A stretch of 64,000 nucleotides of DNA from CAVWDU01 sp963753815 (GTDB lineage Bacteria; Pseudomonadota; Gammaproteobacteria; Pseudomonadales; Halieaceae), in assembly GCA_963753815.1 (NCBI GenBank), contig CAVWDU010000003.1, positions 496,001-560,000 of the forward strand. Direction: 5' to 3'. The position numbers and the translations under genes were made by a program. Below, piece after piece: positions 7,329 through 17,233 of this stretch (position 1 is the stretch's first letter; the number at the start of each line of letters is the position of its first letter). The notes under the pieces are model-generated. The model did not search any database. It was not told where the DNA came from and saw only the letters and a program-made list of their open reading frames with translations.

Positions 7329-10066
7329 TGCCGGTCATCACCATCGACGGCAATACCTACGAGGTAGCAGCCGGGAAAAACCTGCTCGAGACCTGTCTCG
7401 AACTCGGGCTGGACCTGCCGTATTTCTGCTGGCATCCGGCGATGGGTTCCATCGGCGCCTGCCGCCAGTGCGCACTGGTGCAATACCAGAACCCCGAAGA
7501 CCAACGCGGCCGCATCGTCATGGGTTGCATGACACCGGTGACCGACGGCGCGATTTTCTCATTGCAGGGCGACCGCGCCCAGACGTTTCGCGAGGCGATC
7601 GTCGAGTCGCTGATGCTGAACCACCCCCATGACTGCCCGGTCTGCGCCGAGGGCGGCGAGTGTCATTTGCAGGACATGACGGTCATGGTCGGGCACCGGG
7701 ATCGCCATTACCGGGGCCGTAAGAACACCCATCGCAATCAGTACCTCGGCCCCCTGATTCACCACGAAATGAACCGTTGTATCACCTGCTATCGCTGCAC
7801 GCGCTATTACCGCGACTATGCCGGAGGCACAGATCTCGCGGCCATGGCTGCCCACGACCACATCTACTTCGGCCGCCATACCGAGGGCGTGCTGGAAAGC
7901 GAGTTCGCCGGCAACCTCGTCGAAGTCTGCCCTACCGGCGTGTTCACCGACAAGACCCTGGTGAGTGACTATACCCGCAAGTGGGACCTGCAATCGGCGC
8001 CGTCGCTGTGCACCGGTTGCGCCGTCGGTTGCAATACCCTGCCGGGCGAGCGCTACGGCAGGCTCAAGCGTGTGCACAATCGCTACAACCGCGAGGTCAA
8101 CGGCTACTTCCTCTGCGACCGTGGGCGCTTCGGGGCCGGGTTCGTCAACGACAGCAAACGGCTCAATACCGCGGGGCGACGCAATAGCGACGGCCGCTAC
8201 GACGCCATCGAACCCGCCGACGCGCTGAGCGAAATGGCGAGTGCCTGTCGCGGCGGCAAGCTGGCGGCGGTCGGCTCACCACGGGCATCGGTCGAGGCGA
8301 ACTACCTGTTGCGCAGGCTGGTGGGTGGCGATGCGTTCTGCCCCGGTTTCAGCGCCGAAGAGCAGGTCCTGGTCAATCACGCACTGGACCTGCAGCGCGG
8401 GTCACCCGCCGCCACGCCCGACCTGCCGGCTATCGAATCGGCAGACGCCATCCTGGTACTCGGCGAAGACCCCACCCACACCGCACCGCGGATAGCACTC
8501 GCGCTGCGACAAAGCGTCCGCAACCGGGCCTATGCGATGGCCGCCGAACTGAAACTCGAAATCTGGCAGGACGCCGCGATCCGCAACCTCGCCCAGGACC
8601 AGCGCAGCCCCCTGTATATCGCCGCGGTCGGCGACACGCGTCTCGACGATGTGGCTGCGGCACGATTCAGCCTGGCGCCCGGTGATATCGCCCGGCTGGG
8701 TTTTGACGTGGCAACCGCCGTCGCCGGCAGCCCGGCCGAAGGCGGCAGCGAAAATGCCGCCGAGATTGCGCAAGCCCTGGCCGGGGCCGAGCGGCCGCTG
8801 ATCGTCTCCGGCACGGGGTGCGGCGACATCGACGTGATGTCAGCGGCGGCCGGGGTGGCGCAGGCACTTTGCGAAGCCGGCAAACCCGCCATGCTGTGCC
8901 TCACTGTGCCCGAGGCCAACAGCCTGGGCCAGGCGCTCCTGTGCGGAGCGGACGCGCCCTCACTGACCGCGCTGGCACAGCGCGTGGAAGCGGGCGATGT
9001 CGAGACCCTGATCGTGCTCGAGAACGACCTCTACCGGCGCGGGCCTGCCGAGACTATCAACCGCCTGCTGGACATCCCTCACCTCGTTGTTCTCGACCTG
9101 CTGGACGGCCCCACCACCTCCGCCAGCACCCTGGCGCTGCCGGCAGCCAGTTTTGCCGAGGCGGAGGGCACCCTGGTCAGTCTGGAGGGTCGCGCGCAGC
9201 GTCATTTCCCGGTGTTCCAGCCCCGTGAGCAGCGACGCCCCAGCTGGCTGTGGCTGCGCGACTGCCTGCGGGCGCTGGCGCTGCCGGACAGTGAGGGGCT
9301 CGAGCATTTCGACGATATTTCGGCAGCCTGCGCAGCCGAGTGCCCCGCGCTCGCGGGCATCACCGAGGCGGCGCCCGGCCACGAATTCCGGCTTCGCGGG
9401 GTCAGGATTCCACGCCAGACCCACCGCTACAGTGGCCGCACCGCGATGCTTGCCGATGTCTCGATACACGAGCCGAAGCAGCCCGAGGACACCGAGTCGC
9501 CGCTCGCTTTCACCATGGAGGGCCTCAACCGCGGGCAGCCCGGCGCACTGCTGCCCTACGTCTGGGCGCCGGGCTGGAATTCCAACCAGTCGCTGCACAA
9601 ATTCCAGGCGGAGATCGGCGGCGCCCTGCGGGGTGGCACCGGCGGCTGCCGGCTGCTTCCGGCTGGCGGTACCGGGACCGCGCCGGGCTTGACCTCCGCG
9701 TCGACAACCGTGCCCGAACCCGGGTGCTGGCAGCTGGTACCGCGACCGCAAATCTTCGGCAGCGACGAACTCAGCGCGATCAGTCCCGGCGTCGCGGAAC
9801 TGGTCGCACACGGGTTTATCGAGCTGCGGGGCGAGGACGCCACCGCCCTGGGGCTCAGGGAAGGCGACGGGGTCACCGTCGGTGACGGGCTCGCTGTGCT
9901 GGCACTGCGTGTCAATGAGTCCATTGCGCCCGGCTGCGCCGGCTACAGCGCGGGACTACCGGGCGCTTCGGGGCTGACTGCCGGCGCCCGGGTTGCGCTG
10001 GGCGCGGCACCCGACTGGCGACGCGAACCGGAAGTGATCGGCAGTGACGGGGGCGGACATGTCTGA
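7328..10066 (+). CDS. nuoG: NADH-quinone oxidoreductase subunit G
   Basis: 912 aa, the largest peripheral subunit, with a molybdopterin-oxidoreductase fold behind N-terminal ferredoxin-like domains. Ligands visible in order: the [2Fe-2S] site (C in YFCWHP, then GACRQC and a later MGC), the His-Cys3 site (HDCPVCAEGGEC), the [4Fe-4S] site (CITCYRC with a later EVCPTG cysteine), and CTGCAVGC with a distant FLCDRG cysteine, which is the extra N7 cluster found in E. coli and Thermus. ATG at 7328 overlaps the nuoF stop. The open frame extends upstream inside nuoF but without similarity. Confidence 0.95.
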   Translation: MPVITIDGNTYEVAAGKNLLETCLELGLDLPYFCWHPAMGSIGACRQCALVQYQNPEDQRGRIVMGCMTPVTDGAIFSLQGDRAQTFREAIVESLMLNHPHDCPVCAEGGECHLQDMTVMVGHRDRHYRGRKNTHRNQYLGPLIHHEMNRCITCYRCTRYYRDYAGGTDLAAMAAHDHIYFGRHTEGVLESEFAGNLVEVCPTGVFTDKTLVSDYTRKWDLQSAPSLCTGCAVGCNTLPGERYGRLKRVHNRYNREVNGYFLCDRGRFGAGFVNDSKRLNTAGRRNSDGRYDAIEPADALSEMASACRGGKLAAVGSPRASVEANYLLRRLVGGDAFCPGFSAEEQVLVNHALDLQRGSPAATPDLPAIESADAILVLGEDPTHTAPRIALALRQSVRNRAYAMAAELKLEIWQDAAIRNLAQDQRSPLYIAAVGDTRLDDVAAARFSLAPGDIARLGFDVATAVAGSPAEGGSENAAEIAQALAGAERPLIVSGTGCGDIDVMSAAAGVAQALCEAGKPAMLCLTVPEANSLGQALLCGADAPSLTALAQRVEAGDVETLIVLENDLYRRGPAETINRLLDIPHLVVLDLLDGPTTSASTLALPAASFAEAEGTLVSLEGRAQRHFPVFQPREQRRPSWLWLRDCLRALALPDSEGLEHFDDISAACAAECPALAGITEAAPGHEFRLRGVRIPRQTHRYSGRTAMLADVSIHEPKQPEDTESPLAFTMEGLNRGQPGALLPYVWAPGWNSNQSLHKFQAEIGGALRGGTGGCRLLPAGGTGTAPGLTSASTTVPEPGCWQLVPRPQIFGSDELSAISPGVAELVAHGFIELRGEDATALGLREGDGVTVGDGLAVLALRVNESIAPGCAGYSAGLPGASGLTAGARVALGAAPDWRREPEVIGSDGGGHV

Positions 10067-11012
10067 ATGGCAGACGGTGTTTTTCGGCCTTGGGCTGCTG
10101 GCGGCTGCCGTTGGCGGGGCCGCATTCCTGACCTGGTTCGAACGCCGGCTGCTTGGTATCTGGCAGGACCGCTACGGCCCCAACCGTCTGGGCCCCTTTG
10201 GCATTCTGCAGGTGCTTGCGGATATGCTGAAACTGCTGGCCAAGGACGACTGGGTTCCCCCGTTCGCCGACCGCACCGTCTTCGTCCTGGCGCCCACCGC
10301 GATTGTGGTCGCCATGCTGCTGGGGTTCGCCGTGGTCCCGTTCTCGCCCAGCCTGTATGTCGTCGATCTCAATATCGGCCTGCTGTTCTTTCTCGCAATG
10401 ACCTCCCTGGCCGTCTATGCCGTATTGCTCGGCGGCCTGGCATCGAACAACAAGTACGCACTCCTGGGGGGACTGCGCAGCGCGGCGCAGATGGTGAGCT
10501 ACGAGGTTTTCATGGGACTGTCGCTGATCGGGGTGGTCATGCTCAGCGGCAGCTTCAGCCTGATTCAAATCGTCGAAGCCCAACGCGATCTCTGGTATTG
10601 CATCCCCCAGTTCCTCGGGCTTTTCGTATTCCTGGTCGCGGGCATTGCGGAGAGCCACCGGCTGCCCTTCGACCTGCCCGAGGCAGAACATGAGCTCACC
10701 GCCGGCTTTCATACTGAATATGGCGGCATGAAATTCGCCATGTTCATGCTCGGGGAGTATCTGGGGTTGATGCTGATTTCCTGCATGATAGTGACCCTGT
10801 TTTTCGGCGGCTGGCTGGGCCCGTGGCTGCCGCCGTTTATCTGGTTTTCTCTGAAAGTCTTCGCCGTCATCTGCTTTTTCGTTCTCCTGCGGGCGGCGAT
10901 ACCACGGCCACGCTACGACCAGCTCATGGCCCTGGGATGGAAGGTGATGCTGCCGATCACCCTGGTCAACCTGCTGGCCACCGGGTTGCTGGCCCTGGTG
11001 ATGGAGGGGTAG
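10059..11012 (+). CDS. nuoH: NADH-quinone oxidoreductase subunit H
   Basis: 317 aa membrane subunit with eight predicted helices that closes the quinone chamber of complex I. Family blocks seen: the N-terminal TWFERRLLGIWQDRYGPNR loop, RSAAQMVSYE, and the acidic loop IAESHRLPFDLPEAEHEL with FHTEYGGMKFA. The ATG at 10059 overlaps the nuoG stop by eight bases; a GTG at 10044 has a GGAAG nine bases upstream and is a real alternative (322 aa). It sits between the peripheral-arm and antiporter-like genes, in standard order. Confidence 0.95.
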   Translation: MSEWQTVFFGLGLLAAAVGGAAFLTWFERRLLGIWQDRYGPNRLGPFGILQVLADMLKLLAKDDWVPPFADRTVFVLAPTAIVVAMLLGFAVVPFSPSLYVVDLNIGLLFFLAMTSLAVYAVLLGGLASNNKYALLGGLRSAAQMVSYEVFMGLSLIGVVMLSGSFSLIQIVEAQRDLWYCIPQFLGLFVFLVAGIAESHRLPFDLPEAEHELTAGFHTEYGGMKFAMFMLGEYLGLMLISCMIVTLFFGGWLGPWLPPFIWFSLKVFAVICFFVLLRAAIPRPRYDQLMALGWKVMLPITLVNLLATGLLALVMEG

Positions 11013-11540
11013 ATGTTCAAGTCACTGAGCAGTCAGTTGCAAACGATCTGGACCGTATTGCAACACAGCTTTACCCGGGCGGAAACCGTGCAGTACCCGG
11101 AGCAGAAGCCGTATCTGGCACCGCGTTATCGCGGTCGTATCGTGCTCACCTGCGACCCCGACGGTGACGAACGCTGCGTGGCCTGCAACCTCTGCGCAGT
11201 CGCCTGCCCGGTCGATTGCATCGCACTGCAGCAGGGAACCCGGGAAGACGGTCGCTGGTACCCCGAGTTTTTCCGGATAAATTTCTCCCGTTGCATTATG
11301 TGCGGCATGTGCGAGGAGGCCTGCCCCACCACTGCAATTCAGCTGACGCCGGATTTCGAGATGTGTGAATACGACAGGCGCAACATGGTCTACGAAAAGG
11401 AACACCTGCAGATCTCGGGTACGGGAAAATACCATGACTACAATTTTTACCGGGTGTCGGGACTTGCGATAACCGGCAAGGACAAGGGCCAGGCGCAGAA
11501 TGAATCCGCGCCCATCGACGTCAAGAGCCTGTTGCCATGA
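11013..11540 (+). CDS. nuoI: NADH-quinone oxidoreductase subunit I
   Basis: 175 aa ferredoxin-like subunit holding clusters N6a and N6b, which link NuoG to NuoB. Both 8Fe ferredoxin motifs are complete: CVACNLCAVACP (about residues 54-65) and CIMCGMCEEACP (about 92-103). An N-terminal amphipathic stretch anchors it to the membrane arm. The ATG directly follows the nuoH stop; the end overlaps nuoJ by four bases. Confidence 0.96.
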   Translation: MFKSLSSQLQTIWTVLQHSFTRAETVQYPEQKPYLAPRYRGRIVLTCDPDGDERCVACNLCAVACPVDCIALQQGTREDGRWYPEFFRINFSRCIMCGMCEEACPTTAIQLTPDFEMCEYDRRNMVYEKEHLQISGTGKYHDYNFYRVSGLAITGKDKGQAQNESAPIDVKSLLP

Positions 11541-12043
11541 CGCTGTTTTACCTCACCGCCCTGATCGCCCTCGCCTCCACCGGCCTCGCGCTGACCCGGG
11601 CAAACGCCACCCACGCGCTGATCTACCTGATTGTTTCACTGCTCGCGGTTGCGGTGCTGTTCTTCCTCATCGGCGCGCCTTTTGCCGCGGCGCTGGAAGT
11701 GATCATTTACGCCGGCGCGATCATGGTCCTGTTCGTTTTCGTCGTCATGATGCTGAATCTCGGCGAGAGCGGCGAAGCCCGGGAGCGGGAGACGATGACT
11801 GGCCGTTTCTGGGTACTCCCGGGGCTCATGTCCGGCCTGCTGCTGATTGAACTGCTGATCGCGCTGGGTGGAGCCGGCGGCGCCACCAGCGGGGCGGCGG
11901 TCGCGCCCAAAGCCGTCGGGCTGTCACTGTTCGGGCCCTACGTACTGGCCGCAGAGATAGCCTCGATGTTGCTGCTCGCCGGGCTGGTAGGTGCCTACCA
12001 TCTCGGGCGGCGCTTCATCCAGCGACCGGCGGGGACATCCTGA
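11537..12043 (+). CDS. nuoJ: NADH-quinone oxidoreductase subunit J
   Basis: 168 aa, five hydrophobic helices, membrane arm of complex I. The helix-3 signature EVIIYAGAIMVLFVFVVMML, whose pi-bulge takes part in coupling, is present at about residues 54-73. Its 5' end overlaps nuoI by four bases and its stop overlaps the nuoK start by one, so both boundaries are well fixed. Confidence 0.95.
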   Translation: MTLFYLTALIALASTGLALTRANATHALIYLIVSLLAVAVLFFLIGAPFAAALEVIIYAGAIMVLFVFVVMMLNLGESGEARERETMTGRFWVLPGLMSGLLLIELLIALGGAGGATSGAAVAPKAVGLSLFGPYVLAAEIASMLLLAGLVGAYHLGRRFIQRPAGTS

Positions 12044-12357
12044 TGAGCGGGCTGGAGGTGCCGGTACAACACCTGCTGGTGCTCGCCGCCCTGCTGTTCT
12101 GCTGCGGCCTGCTGGGCCTCATGCTGCGCCGCAATGTAATTTTCATGTTGATGTCGCTGGAGGTGATGCTGAATGCCGCCGCGCTGGCTTTCGTCGCCGC
12201 CGGCGCCGTGTGGTCCGAACCGGACGGCCAGGTCATGTTCCTGATGGTGCTGACCGTCGCGGCCGCGGAGGTCGCCGTTGGACTGGGCCTGGTGTTGCAG
12301 TTACAGCGGCGCTTCCGGTCACTCGACCTCGACGAGGTCAGGAGGATGCGGGGCTGA
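12043..12357 (+). CDS. nuoK: NADH-quinone oxidoreductase subunit K
   Basis: 104 aa, three helices, homologue of the MrpC antiporter subunit. The two buried glutamates of the proton path are visible, one in MSLEVMLNAA (about residue 39) and one in VAAAEVAVGL (about 75). ATG overlaps the nuoJ stop, and the TGATG at its end starts nuoL. Confidence 0.95.
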   Translation: MSGLEVPVQHLLVLAALLFCCGLLGLMLRRNVIFMLMSLEVMLNAAALAFVAAGAVWSEPDGQVMFLMVLTVAAAEVAVGLGLVLQLQRRFRSLDLDEVRRMRG

Positions 12358-14189
12358 TGCTGCTGGCACTGATACCACTGCTACCCCTGCTCAGCGGCAT
12401 TCTGCTGATCTTCACCGCCGGGCGCCTGCCGCGGAAGTGGGTGGCGATACTCGGGGCCGGTTCCGTTGGCCTCTCCGCTATCTGCGTGGTCCTCGCCACC
12501 GCCACCGTGATGGGCACGGGCGAAATTCAGCAGGTCAGGTTCTGGACGTGGTTATCGGTAGGCGGTTTCAGCCCGGGGATCGCCTTTTACATCGATGGCC
12601 TCGCCGTGGTCATGATGTCCATTATCACCGGCGTGGGCTTCCTGATTCACCTCTACTCGGTGGAGTTCATGTGGGAAGACGATTCGATCGCCCGCTATTT
12701 CGCCTACATGAATCTCTTCGTCGCGGCCATGCTGATCCTGGTCATGGCCGACAATCTGCTACTGCTGTTCCTTGGCTGGGAAGGCGTCGGCGCCTGCTCT
12801 TACCTGCTGGTCGGGTTCTGGTACCGGGACCCGGCGAACGGCCGCGCGGCGCGCAAGGCGTTCATCGTCACCCGGGCGGGTGACGCGGCAATGATACTCG
12901 GGCTCGCCCTGCTGCTCACCGAACTCGGCACACTCGACATCCAACCTCTGGTCAGTGCCGCCACCGCACGCTGGCAGGTCGACAGCACACTGCCGGTACT
13001 CGCGACCGCCCTGCTGCTCGCGGGCGCCCTCGGCAAATCAGCGCAGCTACCGTTACAGACCTGGCTGCCGGACGCCATGGCCGGCCCCACTCCCGTCAGC
13101 GCGCTGATCCACGCCGCCACCATGGTGACGGCGGGTGTTTACCTTATTGCGCGCACACACGGCCTGTTCCTGCTGGCGCCCGGCATCCTGGCCGTCGTGG
13201 CGTGGATCGGCGTGCTGACGCTGCTGCTGGCGGCAACCGCGGCGCTCGCCCAGCACGATATCAAACGGATTCTCGCCTATTCCACCATCAGCCAGATCGG
13301 TTACATGTTCCTGGCGCTCGGCGTCGGAGCCTTTGGCGCGGGCATTTTTCACCTGATGACCCATGCCTTCTTCAAGGCTCTCCTGTTCCTGGCCGCCGGT
13401 GCCGTGATTCACTGCCTGCACCATGAACACAACATTTTCCGAATGGGGGGATTGCGCACCCGGCTGCCGCTGGTGTTCCTGAGTTTCCTGATAGGCTCCG
13501 CCGCCCTCGCGGCGCTGCCGTTCACCGCCGGGTTTTACAGCAAGGACGCCATCCTGCTGGCTGCCTGGGAACTGCCCGGGGCCGGGCCGTGGTTGTGGGC
13601 AGGCGCACTGCTGGGTGCGCTGATAACGGCCATCTACAGCTTCAGGCTGGTCTTCGTCGTGTTCTTCGGCGAGGCGCAACTCGAACCGGACCGTCAGCCC
13701 GGCTGGCGCATGGCGTTGCCCCTGGGCCTTTTGTGCCTCGCCTCCCTGGTGGGTGGCTATATTCTGCTACCGCTACACGACGTTTTTCCCGCGCGCGCAG
13801 CCCACGGCGCCAACCATCTCGTGGAGGCCATAGGTATCGCTGTGCCCCTGCTGGGGCTGGCCTTCGCCTGGGCCGTGTTCCTGGCCGGCCGCGTGTCCAT
13901 CGCAGCCTGGGTGGAATCACCTGCGGGTCGAAAACTGCAGGCGTTCTGGTTCAGCGGCTGGGGGTTCGACCGCCTCTATGATGCGCTGCTGGTGAGACCG
14001 TTCTGCGGCCTCGCTGCGCTGTGGCGCAAGGAGCCGGTCGACGTCCTCTACAACGCGGTGGTCACGGGCAGTCGCTGGGGCCACAAGGGGCTGGCCCTCC
14101 TGCAGACGGGCGAAGTGCGCTGGTATGCAGCCAGCATGGTGCTGGCGGTAGTCTTCCTGGTGGCGGTCATGCTGAGGAACGCGACATGA
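12357..14189 (+). CDS. nuoL: NADH-quinone oxidoreductase subunit L
   Basis: 610 aa antiporter-like proton channel with about 16 helices, including the long lateral helix HL near the C-terminus. Conserved family blocks: FLGWEGVGACSYLLVGFWY, the QLPLQTWLPDAMAGPTPVSALIHAATMVTAGVYL-type region with its functional Lys and His residues, and DIKRILAYSTISQIGYM. The real start is the ATG at 12357 that overlaps the nuoK stop, although the frame is open for 122 codons upstream within nuoJ and nuoK. Confidence 0.95.
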   Translation: MLLALIPLLPLLSGILLIFTAGRLPRKWVAILGAGSVGLSAICVVLATATVMGTGEIQQVRFWTWLSVGGFSPGIAFYIDGLAVVMMSIITGVGFLIHLYSVEFMWEDDSIARYFAYMNLFVAAMLILVMADNLLLLFLGWEGVGACSYLLVGFWYRDPANGRAARKAFIVTRAGDAAMILGLALLLTELGTLDIQPLVSAATARWQVDSTLPVLATALLLAGALGKSAQLPLQTWLPDAMAGPTPVSALIHAATMVTAGVYLIARTHGLFLLAPGILAVVAWIGVLTLLLAATAALAQHDIKRILAYSTISQIGYMFLALGVGAFGAGIFHLMTHAFFKALLFLAAGAVIHCLHHEHNIFRMGGLRTRLPLVFLSFLIGSAALAALPFTAGFYSKDAILLAAWELPGAGPWLWAGALLGALITAIYSFRLVFVVFFGEAQLEPDRQPGWRMALPLGLLCLASLVGGYILLPLHDVFPARAAHGANHLVEAIGIAVPLLGLAFAWAVFLAGRVSIAAWVESPAGRKLQAFWFSGWGFDRLYDALLVRPFCGLAALWRKEPVDVLYNAVVTGSRWGHKGLALLQTGEVRWYAASMVLAVVFLVAVMLRNAT

Positions 14190-15739
14190 GCCTGGCCGTG
14201 CTGGTGCTCCTGCCCCTGCTCGGTGGACTGGTGGCCTGGTGGAGTGAGCGAGGCGCTCCGGGCCGGTCGCGCTGGATCAGCCTGCTGGTGCTGGCTGCAA
14301 CGGCGCTGTGCATTCCGGGACTTACGGGAAGCCCAGGCGATGTGGGCCCCTTGCTACCGGCCGAACTGACCGCCGGCACGGACTGGCTGGCCTACGAAAA
14401 GTATCCCTGGATACCCAGGTTCGGCATCGCGTTCGAGTTCGGGCTGGACGGGCTCAGCCTGATGCTGATCGCGCTGACCCTGTTGCTGGGCGCGGTGGCA
14501 GTGGCTTCATCCTGGAACGAAATCACGGTCCGGCAGGGGTTTTTCCAGGCCAACCTGCTGTGGACTATCGCCGGCGTCAACGGCGTTTTCCTGGCACTGG
14601 ACGTTTTCCTGTTCTTCCTGTTCTGGGAGGTGATGCTGATCCCGATGTACTTCCTGATTGCCATCTGGGGGCACGAGGACAAGAGCTACGCGGCAATGAA
14701 ATTCTTCATCTTCACCCAGGTCTCCGGGTTGCTCATGCTGGTGTCGTTCGTGGTACTGGCCTGGCAGGTCGCGGCCGGGGGCAACTGGAGTTTCAGCTAT
14801 GCCGACCTGCTGGGCGCATCGCTATCGGGGCAGATGGGTATGCTCGCCATGCTGGGCCTGTTCCTCGCCTTCGCAGTCAAGTTGCCGGCATTCCCGTTTC
14901 ATACCTGGCTGCCGGATGCTCATACGCAGGCGCCTACCGCCGGCAGCGTGCTACTGGCCGGTATACTGCTGAAAACCGGCGCCTACGGGCTGATCCGATT
15001 CTGCATTCCGCTGTTTCCCGATGCATCCGCCGACTTCGCACCCGTGGCGCTCACCGTGGGTGCGGTGGGTATCGTCTACGGCGCTATCCTCGCGTTTGGC
15101 CAGACCGATTTCAAGCGGCTGGTGGCCTATAGCAGTGTCAGTCACATGGGCTTCGTACTGCTCGGGCTCTACGCGTGGAATACGCTCGCATTGCAGGGAG
15201 CCGTGGTGCAGTTGCTGGCCCACGGGCTGAGCACCGCGGCGCTGTTCATGATCGCCGGTGCACTGCAGCAACGCCTGCACACTCGTGACATGCGGCGCAT
15301 GGGCGGGCTCTGGCATTACGCACCGCGCATGGGTGCCTGGGCGATGTTTTTTGCGCTGGCGTCACTGGGCCTGCCGGGACTGGGCAACTTCATCGCGGAA
15401 TTCCTGATACTCGCAGGCCTGTTCGCGGTGGCGCCGTGGGCGGCTGCCATTGCCGCTTTCGGCCTGATTACGGCGGCCGTGTACTCCCTGTGGATGATGC
15501 AGCAGGCGTTCCAGGGCAAACCCGATAGCGGACAAGCACTAGCCGACTTCGATCACCGGGAACGCGCCACGTTTCTGGTCATGGCGGTCGCACTGGTGTG
15601 GCTCGGGCTCTACCCGCAGCCCGTGCTGGACCTGGCCCAGCCGGTGGTGGACGGGCTCGATGCCCTCGCCCGGGCCGCCGTATCGGGGGGCGACAGCGGC
15701 TGGGCCACCTCACCCGCGGTGCCGGGAGGTTCGCCATGA
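14186..15739 (+). CDS. nuoM: NADH-quinone oxidoreductase subunit M
   Basis: 517 aa antiporter-like proton channel, normally 14 helices. Visible: FFLFWEVMLIPMYFLI with its essential Glu (about residues 138-153), KLPAFPFHTWLPDAHTQAP (about 233-251) and DFKRLVAYSSVSHMGF. ATG at 14186 overlaps the nuoL stop by four bases; earlier in-frame starts lie inside nuoL and lack similarity. The C-terminal ~25 residues are low-complexity (Ala, Gly, Ser). Confidence 0.95.
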   Translation: MSLAVLVLLPLLGGLVAWWSERGAPGRSRWISLLVLAATALCIPGLTGSPGDVGPLLPAELTAGTDWLAYEKYPWIPRFGIAFEFGLDGLSLMLIALTLLLGAVAVASSWNEITVRQGFFQANLLWTIAGVNGVFLALDVFLFFLFWEVMLIPMYFLIAIWGHEDKSYAAMKFFIFTQVSGLLMLVSFVVLAWQVAAGGNWSFSYADLLGASLSGQMGMLAMLGLFLAFAVKLPAFPFHTWLPDAHTQAPTAGSVLLAGILLKTGAYGLIRFCIPLFPDASADFAPVALTVGAVGIVYGAILAFGQTDFKRLVAYSSVSHMGFVLLGLYAWNTLALQGAVVQLLAHGLSTAALFMIAGALQQRLHTRDMRRMGGLWHYAPRMGAWAMFFALASLGLPGLGNFIAEFLILAGLFAVAPWAAAIAAFGLITAAVYSLWMMQQAFQGKPDSGQALADFDHRERATFLVMAVALVWLGLYPQPVLDLAQPVVDGLDALARAAVSGGDSGWATSPAVPGGSP

Positions 15740-17175
15740 CCGCGGACCAGGCCACGGGCATACTGCCGCTATTGGTGCTCGGCGCCGGCGCGACGCTGCT
15801 GATGCTGCAGATCGCATTCCGGCGCGATGCGCGGGTGACCGCACTGCTCGCTGTCCTGACTTTGTTATTGGCGGCACTGAGTTCTATCCCGGCCGCGACC
15901 CACGCGCCCCAGGCGGTGACAGCGATACTGCTGGCCGACCACCTGGCGCTGACTCTGTCCACCCTGTTCTGTGCCGTGGGATTGATTACCGTCGTCCTGT
16001 CGTGGCACTACCTTCGCGGCCTCGGCGACGAACCCGAGGAATACTTTCTGCTGTTGGTACTGAGTACACTGGGCGCCTGTGTGCTGGCCTACGCGGTTCA
16101 CCTCGTGGCATTGATCCTTGGCCTCGAGTTGATGACCATTGCCCTGTACACCCTGATAGCCTATCCCGACCGTTCCACGCTGCCCCTGGAGGCAGCCATC
16201 AAGTACCTGATACTGTCCGCCGCGGCGACGGCGACCGCGCTGTTCGGCTTCGCCCTCCTGTACGCGGCGACCGGCGCAATGGGGTTCAGCGAACTGGGCG
16301 CCGCCCTGGACCAGCAGCCCGCCGCCGACGGGCTGTTGATGGTTGCCGCGGTCATGATCGTCGCCGGGCTGGGCTTCAAACTGTCACTGGTTCCCCTGCA
16401 CCTGTGGACACCGGACGTCTACCAGGGGGCACCCACGCCGGTCACCGGGTTTCTCGCCTCGGTGTCCAAGGCGGCCGTGTTCTTTGTGCTCTGGCGATGG
16501 TTCGTGGACGCCGACCTGTTCCGTTTTCGCATCCTGGTGGAGTGTACCGGCCTGATGGCTATCCTGAGCATGCTGGCCGGCAACCTGCTGGCGCTGCTCC
16601 AGACCAACGTCAAGCGCATGCTGGCCTATTCATCGATAGCCCACATGGGCTATCTGATCATCGTTTATATGGCAGCGCTGCTCGGCGGCGGACATCAGTT
16701 CCCCGCCGAGGCGGCCCTGTATTACCTGGTTGCCTACAGCTTCACAACCATCGCCGCCTTCGGCGCACTCGCACTGGTCACAGGAGACGCGTCCGAAGAG
16801 GAAACCACCGAACTGCGTCAGCTGCGCGGCCTGTTCTGGCGACAGCCGGCCGTTGCCCTGCTGATGCTGGTGGCGCTCCTGTCACTGGCCGGCATTCCCC
16901 TGACCGCCGGTTTTATCGCCAAATTCTACATCGTTGGTACCGCCGTCGCCGGAGGGAACTGGGTGTTGCTCGGCAGCCTGGTGATAGGCAGTGGCATCGG
17001 CATCTACTACTACCTGCGTGTCGTACTGCAAATGGCGGAACGCCCGGAAACGAGCATTGCGGCGTCCCCGGGTCGCTGGCCGGCGGCGACGCTGGCCGGT
17101 GTCCTGATCGGCGCCGTTGTGTGGCTCGGCGTCTTTCCGCAGACACTCATGGCTTATTTACGGTCTATACTGTGA
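15736..17175 (+). CDS. nuoN: NADH-quinone oxidoreductase subunit N
   Basis: 479 aa antiporter-like subunit, the last of the 13 nuo genes. Family blocks: LILGLELMTIALYTLIAY, FKLSLVPLHLWTPDVYQGAPTPVTGFLA and NVKRMLAYSSIAHMGYL. The ATG at 15736 overlaps the nuoM stop and has a GGGAGG-type site just upstream. After it there is a 58-bp gap to a CBS-domain gene on the same strand. Confidence 0.95.
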   Translation: MTADQATGILPLLVLGAGATLLMLQIAFRRDARVTALLAVLTLLLAALSSIPAATHAPQAVTAILLADHLALTLSTLFCAVGLITVVLSWHYLRGLGDEPEEYFLLLVLSTLGACVLAYAVHLVALILGLELMTIALYTLIAYPDRSTLPLEAAIKYLILSAAATATALFGFALLYAATGAMGFSELGAALDQQPAADGLLMVAAVMIVAGLGFKLSLVPLHLWTPDVYQGAPTPVTGFLASVSKAAVFFVLWRWFVDADLFRFRILVECTGLMAILSMLAGNLLALLQTNVKRMLAYSSIAHMGYLIIVYMAALLGGGHQFPAEAALYYLVAYSFTTIAAFGALALVTGDASEEETTELRQLRGLFWRQPAVALLMLVALLSLAGIPLTAGFIAKFYIVGTAVAGGNWVLLGSLVIGSGIGIYYYLRVVLQMAERPETSIAASPGRWPAATLAGVLIGAVVWLGVFPQTLMAYLRSIL

Positions 17176-17233
17176 ACGGGACCTGCGCATATCCGGGCCG
17201 GAGTGCATTGCGGGCCACTGAAAGGAGATGCAC